Shown: positions 1 through 9,174 of the stretch, piece by piece
How the letters are laid out: every line of letters starts with the position of its first letter
Position numbering within the stretch: position 1 is the stretch's first letter
Source of the DNA: an uncultured Clostridiaceae bacterium
Lineage (GTDB): Bacteria > Bacillota > Clostridia > TANB77 > CAG-508
Assembly (NCBI GenBank): GCA_946493085.1
Contig: CAMMAC010000012.1
Span: 1-43,826, forward strand
DNA: 43,826 bases
Reading direction: 5' to 3'
The notes under the pieces: generated by a model
The model's input: the letters and a program-made list of their open reading frames with translations, nothing else
Database searches by the model: none
Told to the model about the DNA's origin: nothing
Made by a program: the position numbers and the translations under genes

Positions 1-54
1 CCTTGGACCCACCGGTTATGAGCCGGTTGCTCTGACCAACTGAGCTAAGGGAGC
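1..54 (-). tRNA. tRNA with CAU anticodon (Met or Ile2), 3' part outside window
   Basis: Reading the minus strand from 54, the acceptor strand GCTCCCT, D-arm GCTC...GAGC, anticodon stem ACCGG/CCGGT and loop CTCATAA are visible, followed by the variable loop and the first T-stem bases CAAGG at the window edge. The anticodon is CAU. Elongator Met and lysidine-modified Ile2 tRNAs both carry this loop, so I cannot choose between them without the 3' half. Confidence 0.9.
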
Positions 55-145
55 AAATCCTAACGCGATTTTTATTATACACAATATTTGCTTTCGTGTC
101 AATACATTATCTCATTTTTTTTCAATTTCTCAGCTTAATTTTTTT

Positions 146-172
146 GAACCCTACGAAATGTCCCTAATGTTC
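146..172 (+). repeat. Degenerate copy of the GGAACGTCCC palindromic element
   Basis: A 27-base element with outer arms GAAC and GTTC and the core AATGTCCC. It aligns without gaps to the copy at 35979-36005 (19 of 27 identical by hand count). It is the most degraded of five copies in the window and sits 22 bases from the next one. Confidence 0.5.
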
Positions 173-193
173 ACTTAGTTTATACGGGCCTAT

Positions 194-228
194 AATTTAA
201 AGAACGTCCCTAAATTGCAAGGACGCTC
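194..228 (+). repeat. Copy of the GGAACGTCCC palindromic element
   Basis: Arms AATTTA (194-199) and TAAATT (211-216) flank the core AGAACGTCCC. The core also pairs with a second half GGACGCTC (221-228) against GAACGTCC (202-209), with one mismatch. It lies downstream of the 247-1125 gene and may act as its transcription end, although there is no clear T-run. Confidence 0.65.
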
Positions 229-246
229 TTATTATATCTTTTCTTT

Positions 247-1125
247 TTATTCATGCTTTGCTTCTGGCAATGCTGGTACTTCTAATACTACTCTTGTTTT
301 AAATAAATAAGTAATTGCTCTACCAAATTTACTTTGTTTGATTCTTTGCCATAAAGATGGTTTCACTTCAAAAGTTGTTTCTTGTTCATACTTATCTTTC
401 TCTTTTTCATTTTCACTTTCTCTTACTTGTTTTGCCTTTTTACTTTGTTGTTCCTCTATCACTGATTGTTCTTGTATTTCTTCTACTGGTTGTACTTCTT
501 CTTGTGGCGTTGGAATTAGTTTCAGTGCATCTGCTACTTCTATTCCTATATAGCTTAATGCTTTTGATCTATCCTCTATTCTTTCCATATCTATTTCAAT
601 ATGTAAATTAGATTCTAAATTAACTATTCTCGCATTAATTAATTTTATAGCATCTTGATAATTTTGAGATTTTGTAGATTTCGCTTTTCCTATCATTTGT
701 AAAGTATCTATAATATCTTCTGGAAAATCTTCTTCTATATTCTCAACAGTCTCTTTCCATCCATCTTCTTTATTTTCTACCATTTCTAAAGCATCTTTTA
801 ATATTCCTGCTGAAGCAATATTAGCTTCTCTTTGGCGAATTAGTTCTTCTATTTGCTCTGTATTTTCTTCAAATAAATTAGTAGCAAATTCTACCAAATC
901 ATATGCTGCTTTATACACTGCTGGTGGAAAATTTTTCTTTTTTGGATATTCTATTAAATAAGTCTTAATAGACTCTATTAAATCTTTAAAATAAGTATCA
1001 TCCTCTAATTGAATAATTTGTTTTTTACTCTTCGGATTGATCATTTTATGAATTTTATCAATATTCGATAATATTTTTTCTTCTGTGATTACCATTCTCA
1101 CATTTACTATGCCAGATCTAGACAT
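247..1125 (-). CDS. Hypothetical coiled-coil-rich protein, 292 aa
   Basis: I do not recognise the family. The protein is acidic, helix-rich and without signal peptide or membrane segment. Residues 1-200 are predominantly helical. A Glu/Gln/Lys-rich low-complexity linker follows (about 205-250). A short basic-aromatic tail contains SLWQRIKQSKFGRAITYLF near residues 257-275. That tail could be an amphipathic membrane- or partner-binding segment (inference). The start at 1125 is supported by AAAGGAGGAGAG about 8 bases upstream. A TTGACA/TAAAAT promoter lies further upstream, so the gene is probably monocistronic. The next gene downstream is the tRNA, on the same strand. Confidence 0.8.
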   Translation of the reverse strand: MSRSGIVNVRMVITEEKILSNIDKIHKMINPKSKKQIIQLEDDTYFKDLIESIKTYLIEYPKKKNFPPAVYKAAYDLVEFATNLFEENTEQIEELIRQREANIASAGILKDALEMVENKEDGWKETVENIEEDFPEDIIDTLQMIGKAKSTKSQNYQDAIKLINARIVNLESNLHIEIDMERIEDRSKALSYIGIEVADALKLIPTPQEEVQPVEEIQEQSVIEEQQSKKAKQVRESENEKEKDKYEQETTFEVKPSLWQRIKQSKFGRAITYLFKTRVVLEVPALPEAKHE

Positions 1126-1224
1126 TGTAAACTCTCCTCCTTTGTCCTATGCTTTCCCTTTTATTACATCTATACATTTTTCTACAATAGGATCCCTTTT
1201 TATTCTTATTTCTACTATATTTTT

Positions 1225-1254
1225 ATTTTAATACATTTTTCTTAAGTCTGTCAA
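1225..1254 (-). promoter_or_regulatory. Sigma-A type promoter of the 292-aa gene
   Basis: Minus-strand TTGACA (1249-1254) and TAAAAT (1225-1230) are separated by 18 bases, about 100 bases before the ATG at 1125. The -35 is a perfect consensus. Confidence 0.6.
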
Positions 1255-1315
1255 TAGAAAGGTTCTACTTTTGTACAAATGTAACATAATTGTAACATTT
1301 CTTTTAGATTTAAGA

Positions 1316-3193
1316 TTATTTTTGCTCTTTGTCTTTACTAATTTCTGCATATCTCTTTATTTTCATAGTTGTTGTTTTTATAAATTCATCTTCTTTAATT
1401 TCTAAGTTTTTAATAGCTTTATAGGAAGGTGATTTTTTGTTAATTTCTTTTATTTGTTCCCAAATGATATCACGAATTTGCTCTTTACTTAAATCTTTTC
1501 CATGTAACTCTTCTATTTTTTCATAATCTGGAATTACTTTTACGGAAATAAGCAGTTCTTTCTCTCCTTCTTGTTCTTTACCATATACCATACATTCTTT
1601 AATTTCTGGTACCTTCCCTAATAGTAATTCTAATTCTTCTGGATAGATATTCTTTCCATTCTGTGTAACAATTACATTTTTTATTCTTCCTGTAATATAT
1701 AAGAATCCATCGCTATCTAGATATCCTACATCTCCTGAATGGAACCATCTATTTCCTTCTTCATCTATTTCTATCACACTGTTGGTTGCCTCTTCGTCTT
1801 CATAATATCCTAACATTAGTGTTTTACTTTTGATTAGAACTTCTCCTTCTCCCTCTTCATTTGGATGATCTATCTTCATTTCTGCACAAATAACTGGTTT
1901 TCCCGCTGAACCTACCTTTGGTTCATAATCTGGCGTTAAAGCTGCAATAGGAGCTGTTTCTGTTAATCCGTAACCTTGTAAGAAATTAATACCAATATCT
2001 TGTACCCATTTACCAATTTTGGCATCTATAGGAGCTGCTGCGGAAACAACAATTCTTAATTTTCCTCCTAAATTTTCTATAATCTCTCCAAACACTTTCT
2101 TTTTGATATCTACTCCTACACCTTTTAGTGCATTGGTAATATGTATCATAGAATTGACAAGTGCTGCTTTTCCACTTTTTTGGATAGTAGCATTAATTTT
2201 TTTATATAGGTTTTCTATTAATAATGGTACTGCTAAAAGTGCTGTAGGCTTTGTTTCTTGTAGGTCTGGTACAATATGTTTTAAACCTTGGCAAACAGCT
2301 ATGGAAGCTCCATAAGCCATTGGTAATAAAAATCCGATGGTTGACTCGTACGTATGATGCAATGGAAGTACAGAAAATAATCTGTCTGATTCATATAATT
2401 TTACGTAGGCACTTACAGCATTGATATTTTCTGCTAAATTTCTATTACTAATCATAACACCTTTGGAGTTGGATGTTGTTCCAGATGTAAAAATTAAAAC
2501 TTTGAAAGTATCTGGGTCAATCGAAATCTCCATAAAAGAATTATCGCCTTTTTCTAATAATTCTTTTCCCTGCTCTACTATTGTGTTAAAGCCTACTTCT
2601 CTACCTTGTAATTCCTCATCGCTATTCATTTGAATAAAATATTTTACTTCTGGTAATTTATCTTCTACCTTTTTTATCACATCTTTCTTTTTGGTAGAAT
2701 AAATGACTGCGGATGCTCTAGAACGACGGATGACATTTTCAATTTCATTTGGTGGCAATTCTTTATCTACTGGAACTGCAATTCCCACGCCACAAAGCAT
2801 TGCCATATAAGATACGTACCAATGATAAGTATTTTCCCCAATAATGACTACTCTCTCATCTTTTAAATGATATTTTTGTGTTAACGCAGTTCCTAAAGCC
2901 ATTACATCTTGTGCAAATTCACGATAGGTGATTTCTTGAAAGGCTTCTTTTGGGTTAAATTTTTCTAAAATAAATACATTATCTGCATATTTATCTTTCG
3001 CCATATGAAATACTTCTTTAATCGTTGCATATTGTGTTGGTTCATACCCCTTTTGCTTTACTTTTGATGCTGTTTCATTTTTCTTTTTTAACGCATCATA
3101 ATCTACTTTCACTTCATCAATATTTTCTATTCCCTTCATCTCAATCTTTGGAAACTTGAAATTTGGCATTTTAAAATCTTTTAAAATTCTCAT
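1316..3193 (-). CDS. AMP-forming long-chain acyl-CoA synthetase (fatty acid-CoA ligase)
   Basis: A 625-residue member of the ANL adenylating family, which activates a carboxylic acid with ATP and transfers it to CoA. The phosphate-binding A3 motif TSGTTSNSKG spans about 236-245. The A5 motif GYGLTETAP is near 408-416. The A7 motif HSGDVG is near 485-490. The hinge motif GRIKNVIVTQNGKNIYPEE is near 502-520, and the C-terminal domain continues to the end. Length and motif order match FadD-like enzymes that act on long-chain fatty acids, but the exact substrate is inferred. The N-terminal 50 residues are an unusual Lys-rich extension. It follows a TetR gene on the same strand by 76 bases, suggesting that regulator controls it. 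The start at 3193 has AAAGGGATG upstream. Confidence 0.92.
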   Translation of the reverse strand: MRILKDFKMPNFKFPKIEMKGIENIDEVKVDYDALKKKNETASKVKQKGYEPTQYATIKEVFHMAKDKYADNVFILEKFNPKEAFQEITYREFAQDVMALGTALTQKYHLKDERVVIIGENTYHWYVSYMAMLCGVGIAVPVDKELPPNEIENVIRRSRASAVIYSTKKKDVIKKVEDKLPEVKYFIQMNSDEELQGREVGFNTIVEQGKELLEKGDNSFMEISIDPDTFKVLIFTSGTTSNSKGVMISNRNLAENINAVSAYVKLYESDRLFSVLPLHHTYESTIGFLLPMAYGASIAVCQGLKHIVPDLQETKPTALLAVPLLIENLYKKINATIQKSGKAALVNSMIHITNALKGVGVDIKKKVFGEIIENLGGKLRIVVSAAAPIDAKIGKWVQDIGINFLQGYGLTETAPIAALTPDYEPKVGSAGKPVICAEMKIDHPNEEGEGEVLIKSKTLMLGYYEDEEATNSVIEIDEEGNRWFHSGDVGYLDSDGFLYITGRIKNVIVTQNGKNIYPEELELLLGKVPEIKECMVYGKEQEGEKELLISVKVIPDYEKIEELHGKDLSKEQIRDIIWEQIKEINKKSPSYKAIKNLEIKEDEFIKTTTMKIKRYAEISKDKEQK

Positions 3194-3269
3194 TTTTCTA
3201 TCACATCCCTTTCTTATTATTTACATAGACACATTTTTTACTAACAACAGTTACTTTATCCAAAAGATT

Positions 3270-3836
3270 TTATTCTTTTAATTTCTTAATAAATGATTTT
3301 TCTATCTCTGTATATAATTCTGGTACTTCTATATTTTTTTCTCTTCTCAATTTATAAATTAAACTAGAACAAACAAATCCAAAAATACCAGAGGCAATTA
3401 CATTAGGGTCTGCTTTTATAATTTCTCCTTTTTCCATTCCCTCTTCTACAATTTCTTGTATCATTTGTATATATTCAAATACGTAATCTCTACACATTTT
3501 GCTTCTAGGACCAGTTCCCCATATCTGACTTAAAATAATAGTCATAAAGCTTTCATATTTTACTAATACTTTTAGTTCTATTAATACAATAGCTCTTATC
3601 TTATCTAAAGAATTCGTTAATTTATCTGTTTTGATGGCAATGCTATTTTTTAATAGTTTTACGCCTTCTTCCACCAAAAACTTAAAAATTTCTTCTTTAC
3701 TGGAAAAATGATAATATAGGGTCCCTTTTGCTACTCCTACTGTTGCGGTAATTTCTTCTATGCTAGTAGCATCATATCCCTTTTCTGCAAATAATTTCAT
3801 AGAAGTTTCAAAGATTTTTCTTTTTGTTTTATTCAT
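3270..3836 (-). CDS. TetR/AcrR-family transcriptional regulator
   Basis: A 188-residue protein. The N-terminal helix-turn-helix includes IFETSMKLFAEKGYDATSIE and GVAKGTLYYHFSSKEE, which is textbook TetR. The C-terminal ligand-binding domain (about 55-188) is not informative by eye. It lies directly upstream of, and co-directional with, the acyl-CoA synthetase gene, so a role as a fatty-acid or acyl-CoA-responsive repressor of the pair is likely (inference). It has its own promoter at 3871-3899. Start 3836 follows AAAAGGTGG. Confidence 0.93.
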   Translation of the reverse strand: MNKTKRKIFETSMKLFAEKGYDATSIEEITATVGVAKGTLYYHFSSKEEIFKFLVEEGVKLLKNSIAIKTDKLTNSLDKIRAIVLIELKVLVKYESFMTIILSQIWGTGPRSKMCRDYVFEYIQMIQEIVEEGMEKGEIIKADPNVIASGIFGFVCSSLIYKLRREKNIEVPELYTEIEKSFIKKLKE

Positions 3837-3870
3837 TCTATTCCACCTTTTTACATAAAAATCTGATTCT

Positions 3871-3899
3871 ATTATACAATTTTATTAGCGCTTTTGCAA
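3871..3899 (-). promoter_or_regulatory. Promoter of the TetR/acyl-CoA synthetase operon
   Basis: Minus-strand TTGCAA (3894-3899) and TATAAT (3871-3876) with exactly 17 bases between. The spacer contains AGCGCT, a possible half of a TetR operator. Confidence 0.7.
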
Positions 3900-3942
3900 G
3901 TAATTTTTTGTATTTGTTGTTGATTCCCTCTTAATTTATTCC

Positions 3943-3975
3943 TAGAAAAAAAATGCCCTTTAGGGACATTTTCTA
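3943..3975 (-). terminator. Intrinsic terminator after the first prepilin-like gene
   Basis: On the minus strand, arms TAGAAAATGTCCCT and AGGGCATTTTTTTTCTA form a hairpin that runs into a T-tract. It lies about 150 bases downstream of the stop at 4124. Its GTCCC core resembles the palindromic repeat family of the window. Confidence 0.6.
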
Positions 3976-4123
3976 ATCTTCTTTTTCATTTTACTACCAT
4001 GCCAGTATGGAATAATCGTTATTTATTCCTGTATCATTTTTAAAATTATTTTCTAATAGTAACACTTCTGCTTTTAGTTATTTTTCTTTATGCTTGCTTG
4101 AACCTTTATGGAATTCACTATTT

Positions 4124-5248
4124 TTATTTGATATACAGTTGCAAACGGAATGAATATCCAGGAACACTACCCAACACATTGCCACTACCACGAACAGCTG
4201 CATAGTAATCGTCATGGAGGAAATTTCCTCCTCTATCCACACAAGGAGATTCACTACTGCTAGAATACTCTGTTGTCCATTCTTTACAATTTCCTAAAAT
4301 GTCATGAATATTTGAATAATTATCTGCTTCATATACTCCTGTTAATTCTATCGTATTTGTTCCTAGATTTCCATAAGTACTATTTGTTGTTGTTGCTAAT
4401 ATATAGCCATGAATACTATTTTGACAAATAAAGTTTAAAGCCGTATCCCAAGCGTAACTACTTATTAATTCACCTGTTACATATCTATTCCTACTGTACA
4501 TTGCTTCCGATTGCATTTTTGCTTGATCTCTTGTTACATATACATATGCATTTTTATTTGCTTGCACTAATGGAGTAGTTAATGTATCCCCTTCTTCTGT
4601 TCTTTCCACTTCAGTTCCTGCTTCGTATCTTCCTATATAAAATCCCCCATGTGTAGCAACACTTATTTTAAATGCTTCTATTTGTTCTTTTGCTACTGAA
4701 TTTTTATTTCCTTCTCCATAATAATATTTTTCTATCAAATCATCTCCGCCTACTTCTATTGCTTCAGCTTCTGTAAATGTTCTTCTACTTAAACTATTAG
4801 TCTTTTCTCCATTTGTGGTTTTATATATTCCAGTAGGTATCCACACAAATTGGTTTCCAATTTCATCTTCTATTACTATTCCATTTTCTACTTTTGTTCC
4901 GCTATCTTCTGCTATTCTAAATCCTCCTGGAACATATACTCTATTTTTCAAATCATCTGTTATTGATGTCGTATAATTATATTTTTTTCCTCCTCTAGCT
5001 TCCATCACTGTTGTTGCTGTTTCTCCTCCTAAACTTGAATCGATATATCCTTCTAATTCTTGTAAACTTTTTTCTTCATTTTGTTTTGCTTGTTCTGTCT
5101 CCTGTACTGCCCTCTGTGCTTGCGTAATGATTCCGTTTTCCCCTACTAACATTGCTATAGATACGCCGGCTAAAATAATTAAGACTATAACGCTTACTAC
5201 TAACGCAATTAGAGTAACTCCTTTTTCCTTATTCTTTTGTTTGTACAT
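4124..5248 (-). CDS. Prepilin-like surface protein with C-terminal FGE/C-type-lectin domain
   Basis: 374 residues. The N-terminus has a basic leader ending in Gly, then VTLIALVVSVIVLIILAGVS, the shape of a type IV prepilin cleavage and hydrophobic segment, but with Ala instead of the usual Glu at mature position 5. A coiled stretch follows (about 40-70). From about 100 to the end is an FGE-sulfatase/C-type-lectin-like domain: FVWIPTGIY, GGFYIGRYEAG, YAWDTALNFI, DILGNCKEWTTEY, DRGGNF, FRLQLYIK. FGE-like folds of this kind serve both as binding domains and as targets of diversity-generating retroelements. Codons for residues 342-363 are almost all NNY. A paralogue lies at 34630-35835. Likely exported and surface-exposed (inference). 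Start follows AAGGAGGATAAATTT. Confidence 0.85.
   Translation of the reverse strand: MYKQKNKEKGVTLIALVVSVIVLIILAGVSIAMLVGENGIITQAQRAVQETEQAKQNEEKSLQELEGYIDSSLGGETATTVMEARGGKKYNYTTSITDDLKNRVYVPGGFRIAEDSGTKVENGIVIEDEIGNQFVWIPTGIYKTTNGEKTNSLSRRTFTEAEAIEVGGDDLIEKYYYGEGNKNSVAKEQIEAFKISVATHGGFYIGRYEAGTEVERTEEGDTLTTPLVQANKNAYVYVTRDQAKMQSEAMYSRNRYVTGELISSYAWDTALNFICQNSIHGYILATTTNSTYGNLGTNTIELTGVYEADNYSNIHDILGNCKEWTTEYSSSSESPCVDRGGNFLHDDYYAAVRGSGNVLGSVPGYSFRLQLYIK
4160..4225 (-). other. Candidate retroelement variable region (NNY-rich 3' end)
   Basis: Codons 342-363 of the prepilin/lectin gene: 19 of 22 end in C or T, including the first eight in a row (Asn, Phe, Leu, His, Asp, Asp, Tyr, Tyr). This is the pattern left when a template of AAY codons is mutated at adenines. 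The 29 codons just before it are about 55% NNY. No template repeat or reverse transcriptase is visible in this window. Confidence 0.45.
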
Positions 5249-5410
5249 AAATTTATCCTCCTTGTTATTTATTTTATATAAAAAGGATTATATATTTCTT
5301 CATTTTCTTTTTCTTATTTACTTTCGCTTTTTACTAGTGACTTGTTTTCATAATTTTTAAACATTGTCTTTAAATATGTCTCACTTAGACACTGGCATTT
5401 TTGAGACATG

Positions 5411-5452
5411 TAAAAAAATAGAACCTAAGTCTTCCATTTACTTAAGTTCTAC
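5411..5452 (-). terminator. Intrinsic terminator of mreB
   Basis: Minus-strand arms AGAACTTAAGT (5440-5450) and ACTTAGGTTCT (5420-5430) pair with one G-T wobble, followed by ATTTTTTTA. It lies 35 bases past the mreB stop codon. Confidence 0.8.
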
Positions 5453-5486
5453 TTGGGAACTACTAGTTTTACTAAAACAAAAATTT

Positions 5487-6513
<1,027 letters not shown>

Positions 6514-6635
6514 TTATGCTCTTTTTCTTTCCTATTGCTATTATGTTACAATTTTATTACAATTATATTACGTTTTTAAAAAAATATCAATGTTTTTTGA
6601 AAATTTTTTCTTTTTCCTAGATTGTTTTTATATAA

Positions 6636-6676
6636 AGCAAATCCTCCTCGTTTTTAATTTTGCGAAGAGGACTTTC
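6636..6676 (-). terminator. Terminator after fabI
   Basis: Minus-strand arms AAGTCCTCTTCG (6663-6674) and CGAGGAGGATTT (6639-6650), two mismatches, loop of 12 bases, followed by GCTTTATA. It is just past the fabI stop and closes the fatty-acid block. Confidence 0.6.
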
Positions 6677-6690
6677 TATGCTTCTATATT

Positions 6691-7461
6691 TTAAACTCCC
6701 ATAATAGAGTATCCATTATCTACATGTATAATTTCTCCTGTAATAGCTGATGACATAGAACTAAATAGAAAGCTTGTTGCATCTCCTACTTGTCTAGTGG
6801 TTACGTTTTTATGCAATGCAGCTTTTTCTTCTACTACATCTAAGATAGTTCCGAAGTCTTTAATTCCTTTTGCGGATAAAGTTTTGATTGGTCCTGCGGA
6901 TATTCCATTTACACGGATTCCTTCTTTTCCTAAATCCATTGCCAAATAACGTATACTTGCTTCTAGTGCTGCTTTTGCTACACCCATTACATTGTAACCT
7001 TCTATTGCTTTTTCTGCTCCATAATAGGTAAAGGCTACCATACTTGCATTTTCATTGAATAAATCTATTTCTTTTGCAATTCTTGCAACTGCTACTAAAG
7101 AATAGCTACTAATATCGCAAGCATGTGCAAAACCATCTCTTGAAGTTAAGACAAAATCATTTCTTAAATCTGCTGTATTAGCATGTGCTATACTGTGTAA
7201 AATTCCATCTACTTTTCCATATTCTTTTTTGATTTCTTCTAAACATGTACGAATGCTTTCGTCGCTTCCTGCATCACATGGGAATGACTTTGCTCCTGGT
7301 ATTTCTGCGATTAATTCTTTTATTTTTTCTTCATTTTCTAAAGTATTATGAGTAAAAATAACTTGTGCTCCATTCTCATAAGCAGATTGTGCTGCTCCCC
7401 AAGCAATGCTCCACTTATTTCTAATTCCCATAATCACTACTTTCTTTCCTTCTAATAACAT
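6691..7461 (-). CDS. fabI: Enoyl-[acyl-carrier-protein] reductase (NADH), FabI type
   Basis: 256 residues, the usual FabI length. It reduces the trans-2-enoyl-ACP in the last step of each fatty-acid elongation round. The N-terminus MLLEGKKVVIMGIRNKWSIA is the FabI-type Rossmann start, SIAHA is the cofactor-binding stretch, and the catalytic Tyr-(6)-Lys is YNVMGVAK. RVNGISAGPIKTLSA is the substrate-loop motif. It follows accA by 19 bases and has AGAGGAGGAAG before the ATG, so it is the last gene of the fabK-like/accD/accA/fabI cluster. It stands 3' to a second candidate enoyl reductase (9175-10275). Confidence 0.95.
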   Translation of the reverse strand: MLLEGKKVVIMGIRNKWSIAWGAAQSAYENGAQVIFTHNTLENEEKIKELIAEIPGAKSFPCDAGSDESIRTCLEEIKKEYGKVDGILHSIAHANTADLRNDFVLTSRDGFAHACDISSYSLVAVARIAKEIDLFNENASMVAFTYYGAEKAIEGYNVMGVAKAALEASIRYLAMDLGKEGIRVNGISAGPIKTLSAKGIKDFGTILDVVEEKAALHKNVTTRQVGDATSFLFSSMSSAITGEIIHVDNGYSIMGV

Positions 7462-7480
7462 TTTAACTTCCTCCTCTTTC

Positions 7481-8288
7481 TTACATTGTCCCTATTTTTC
7501 TAAATTTTTGGTATCTGTCTTCTAATAAAGTATTTTCTTCTTTCTTTTGTAGTTGTTTTATTTCTTTGATAAAATACTTTTTCAATTCTTGTGCTACTTC
7601 TTGTATCGTTTCTTCTTGTACCCCATTTTCAGGCTCATTTATTATTTTATCGATTACTTTTAAATTTTGCAAGTCTTTTGCTGTCATTTTCATTTTTTCT
7701 GCTGCTTCTTGTGACTTACTAGCATCTTTATATAAGATACTAGCAAATCCTTCTGGTGATAATATAGAATATACGGCATTTTCTAGCATAACAATTCTAT
7801 CTCCCACACCAAGTGCTAATGCTCCACCGCTAGAACCTTCTCCTATTACCACACAAATAATAGGCACTTTTAATTTTGCCATGGTAAGCATACTTTGTGC
7901 AATGGCTTCTCCGTTGTCCTCTTTCTTCTGCACCTAAACCTGGATAAGCTCCTGGCGTATCTATAAAAGTAATCACTGGTCTTTTAAATTTTTCTGCTTG
8001 TTTCATTAATCGAATTGCTTTCCTGTATCCTTCCGGATTTGTCATGCCAAAGTTTCTTTCCATATTTTCCTTCGCATTTTTCCCTTTTTGCTCTCCTACT
8101 ACAGTAATAGGCATATCTTCTAGCATAGCAATTCCTGCTATAATAGATTTATCATCACCAAAACATCTATCTCCATGCAATTCTATAAAATCGGTAAAAA
8201 TATTTTGAATATAATCTAATGCTTTTGGTCTTTTTAGTGTTCTTGCTATTTGTACTTTATCCCATGCACTAAGGCTTGTATTTTTCAA
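7481..8288 (-). CDS. accA: Acetyl-CoA carboxylase carboxyltransferase subunit alpha, interrupted by one extra base (+1)
   Basis: AccA with AccD transfers the carboxyl group from carboxybiotin to acetyl-CoA to make malonyl-CoA. The 5' frame carries [20 protein letters not shown] and [16 protein letters not shown]. The 3' frame continues with [20 protein letters not shown] and [16 protein letters not shown] to a normal C-terminus. The break is at CGG 7911-7913: frame 0 GGA CAA CGG AGA, expected Gly-Gln-Gly-Glu-Ala-Ile-Ala. Removing the C restores it, giving about 269 residues, slightly shorter than average. The TTG at 8288 (8 bases after AGGAG) is a better start than the GTG at 8297, which abuts the Shine-Dalgarno. 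The gene is normally essential and no second copy is seen, so true loss is unlikely. Confidence 0.88.
7910..7922 (-). promoter_or_regulatory. Putative +1 frameshift site in accA (AGA-GGA-CAA-CGG-A)
   Basis: In-frame CGG (7911-7913) follows CAA. Reading on in the +1 frame gives GGA GAA GCC, the conserved Gly-Glu-Ala. AGAGGA just upstream could pair weakly with 16S rRNA, but it also encodes conserved Arg-Gly, so its role is uncertain. Confidence 0.4.
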
Positions 8289-8304
8289 AAAATTCACTCC
8301 TATC

Positions 8305-9165
8305 TTATTTTTTTAGATGCATTCTTAGCAAATTTGCTAAAGTATGTTTCATATCTTTTCTTTCTATTATTTTATCAATAAAACCATGTTCTAGTAAAAA
8401 TTCTGACTTTTGAAATCCTTCTGGTAGCTTTTCTCCTATTGTTTGCTCAATTACTCTTGGCCCTGCAAACCCAATTAAAGCATCTGGTTCTGCCAAAATA
8501 ATATCTCCCAAACTCGCAAAACTTGCCGTTACTCCTCCTGTGGTCGGGTCTGTTAATACGCTAATATATAAAAGTCCAGCCTCTTGCAATTTTTGCACTG
8601 CTTCCGTTGTTTTTGCCATTTGCATTAAAGAAATCATCCCTTCTTGCATTCTGGCACCACCTGATACACAAAAAATAATAACAGGTAATTTTTCTTGAAT
8701 GGCTGTTTCGATAGCAAGTGTAATTCTTTCTCCTACACAAGAACCCATACTTCCCATTAAAAAATTTCCGTCCATAATAGCAAGTACTGTTCTTATTCCT
8801 TCTATCTGAGCTATACCACAAGTGACTGCTTCATCTATCTTTGTTTTTTCTTGCAAACTTTCTACTTTTTTTAAATATCCTTCAAACTCTAATGGATCTT
8901 TTGTAGAAATCTCCTTCCCTATTTCCTCAAAAGTTCCTTCATCTGCAATTTGTTTTAATCTACGCCTAGAAGATAAACGAAAATGCTTTCCACAATAAGG
9001 ACAAACACTTAAGTTATTGTGCAAATCTTCTTTATAGATAATTTCTTTACATTTTTCACATTTTACCCATTTGCCTATTAACATATCTGCTGCTGCTACA
9101 TTTTTTTGTGATTTTTCTACTTTTTTACTTTTTCTGATTTTATCTATAACCACGCTTATTTTCAT
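8305..9165 (-). CDS. accD: Acetyl-CoA carboxylase carboxyltransferase subunit beta
   Basis: 286 residues. A four-cysteine zinc ribbon WVKCEKC...[10 protein letters not shown] lies near residues 33-60. The crotonase-like carboxyltransferase core follows, with [12 protein letters not shown] near 165-176 and [13 protein letters not shown] near 206-218, which form the acetyl-CoA site. It pairs with AccA, encoded 16 bases downstream. The ATG at 9165 abuts its Shine-Dalgarno AAAGGA, so the GTG at 9153 may be the true start. It lies 9 bases after the FabK-like gene. No biotin carboxylase or carrier genes are present here, so they must be elsewhere. Confidence 0.95.
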   Translation of the reverse strand: MKISVVIDKIRKSKKVEKSQKNVAAADMLIGKWVKCEKCKEIIYKEDLHNNLSVCPYCGKHFRLSSRRRLKQIADEGTFEEIGKEISTKDPLEFEGYLKKVESLQEKTKIDEAVTCGIAQIEGIRTVLAIMDGNFLMGSMGSCVGERITLAIETAIQEKLPVIIFCVSGGARMQEGMISLMQMAKTTEAVQKLQEAGLLYISVLTDPTTGGVTASFASLGDIILAEPDALIGFAGPRVIEQTIGEKLPEGFQKSEFLLEHGFIDKIIERKDMKHTLANLLRMHLKK

Positions 9166-9174
9166 TCCTTTCTT

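Noticed and set aside
3943..3975. A sixth copy of the palindromic repeat family
   Set aside because: It shares only GTCCCT, its arms and spacing do not align with the others, and it has a good T-run, so it is listed as a terminator.
3976..4123. A template repeat for the prepilin/lectin variable region
   Set aside because: I compared this gap with both variable regions and saw no stretch matching either outside adenines.
7481..7933. A separate short gene starting with [12 protein letters not shown]
   Set aside because: From GEAIA onward it is the C-terminal half of AccA; the first residues are an out-of-frame read of the sequence before the shift.
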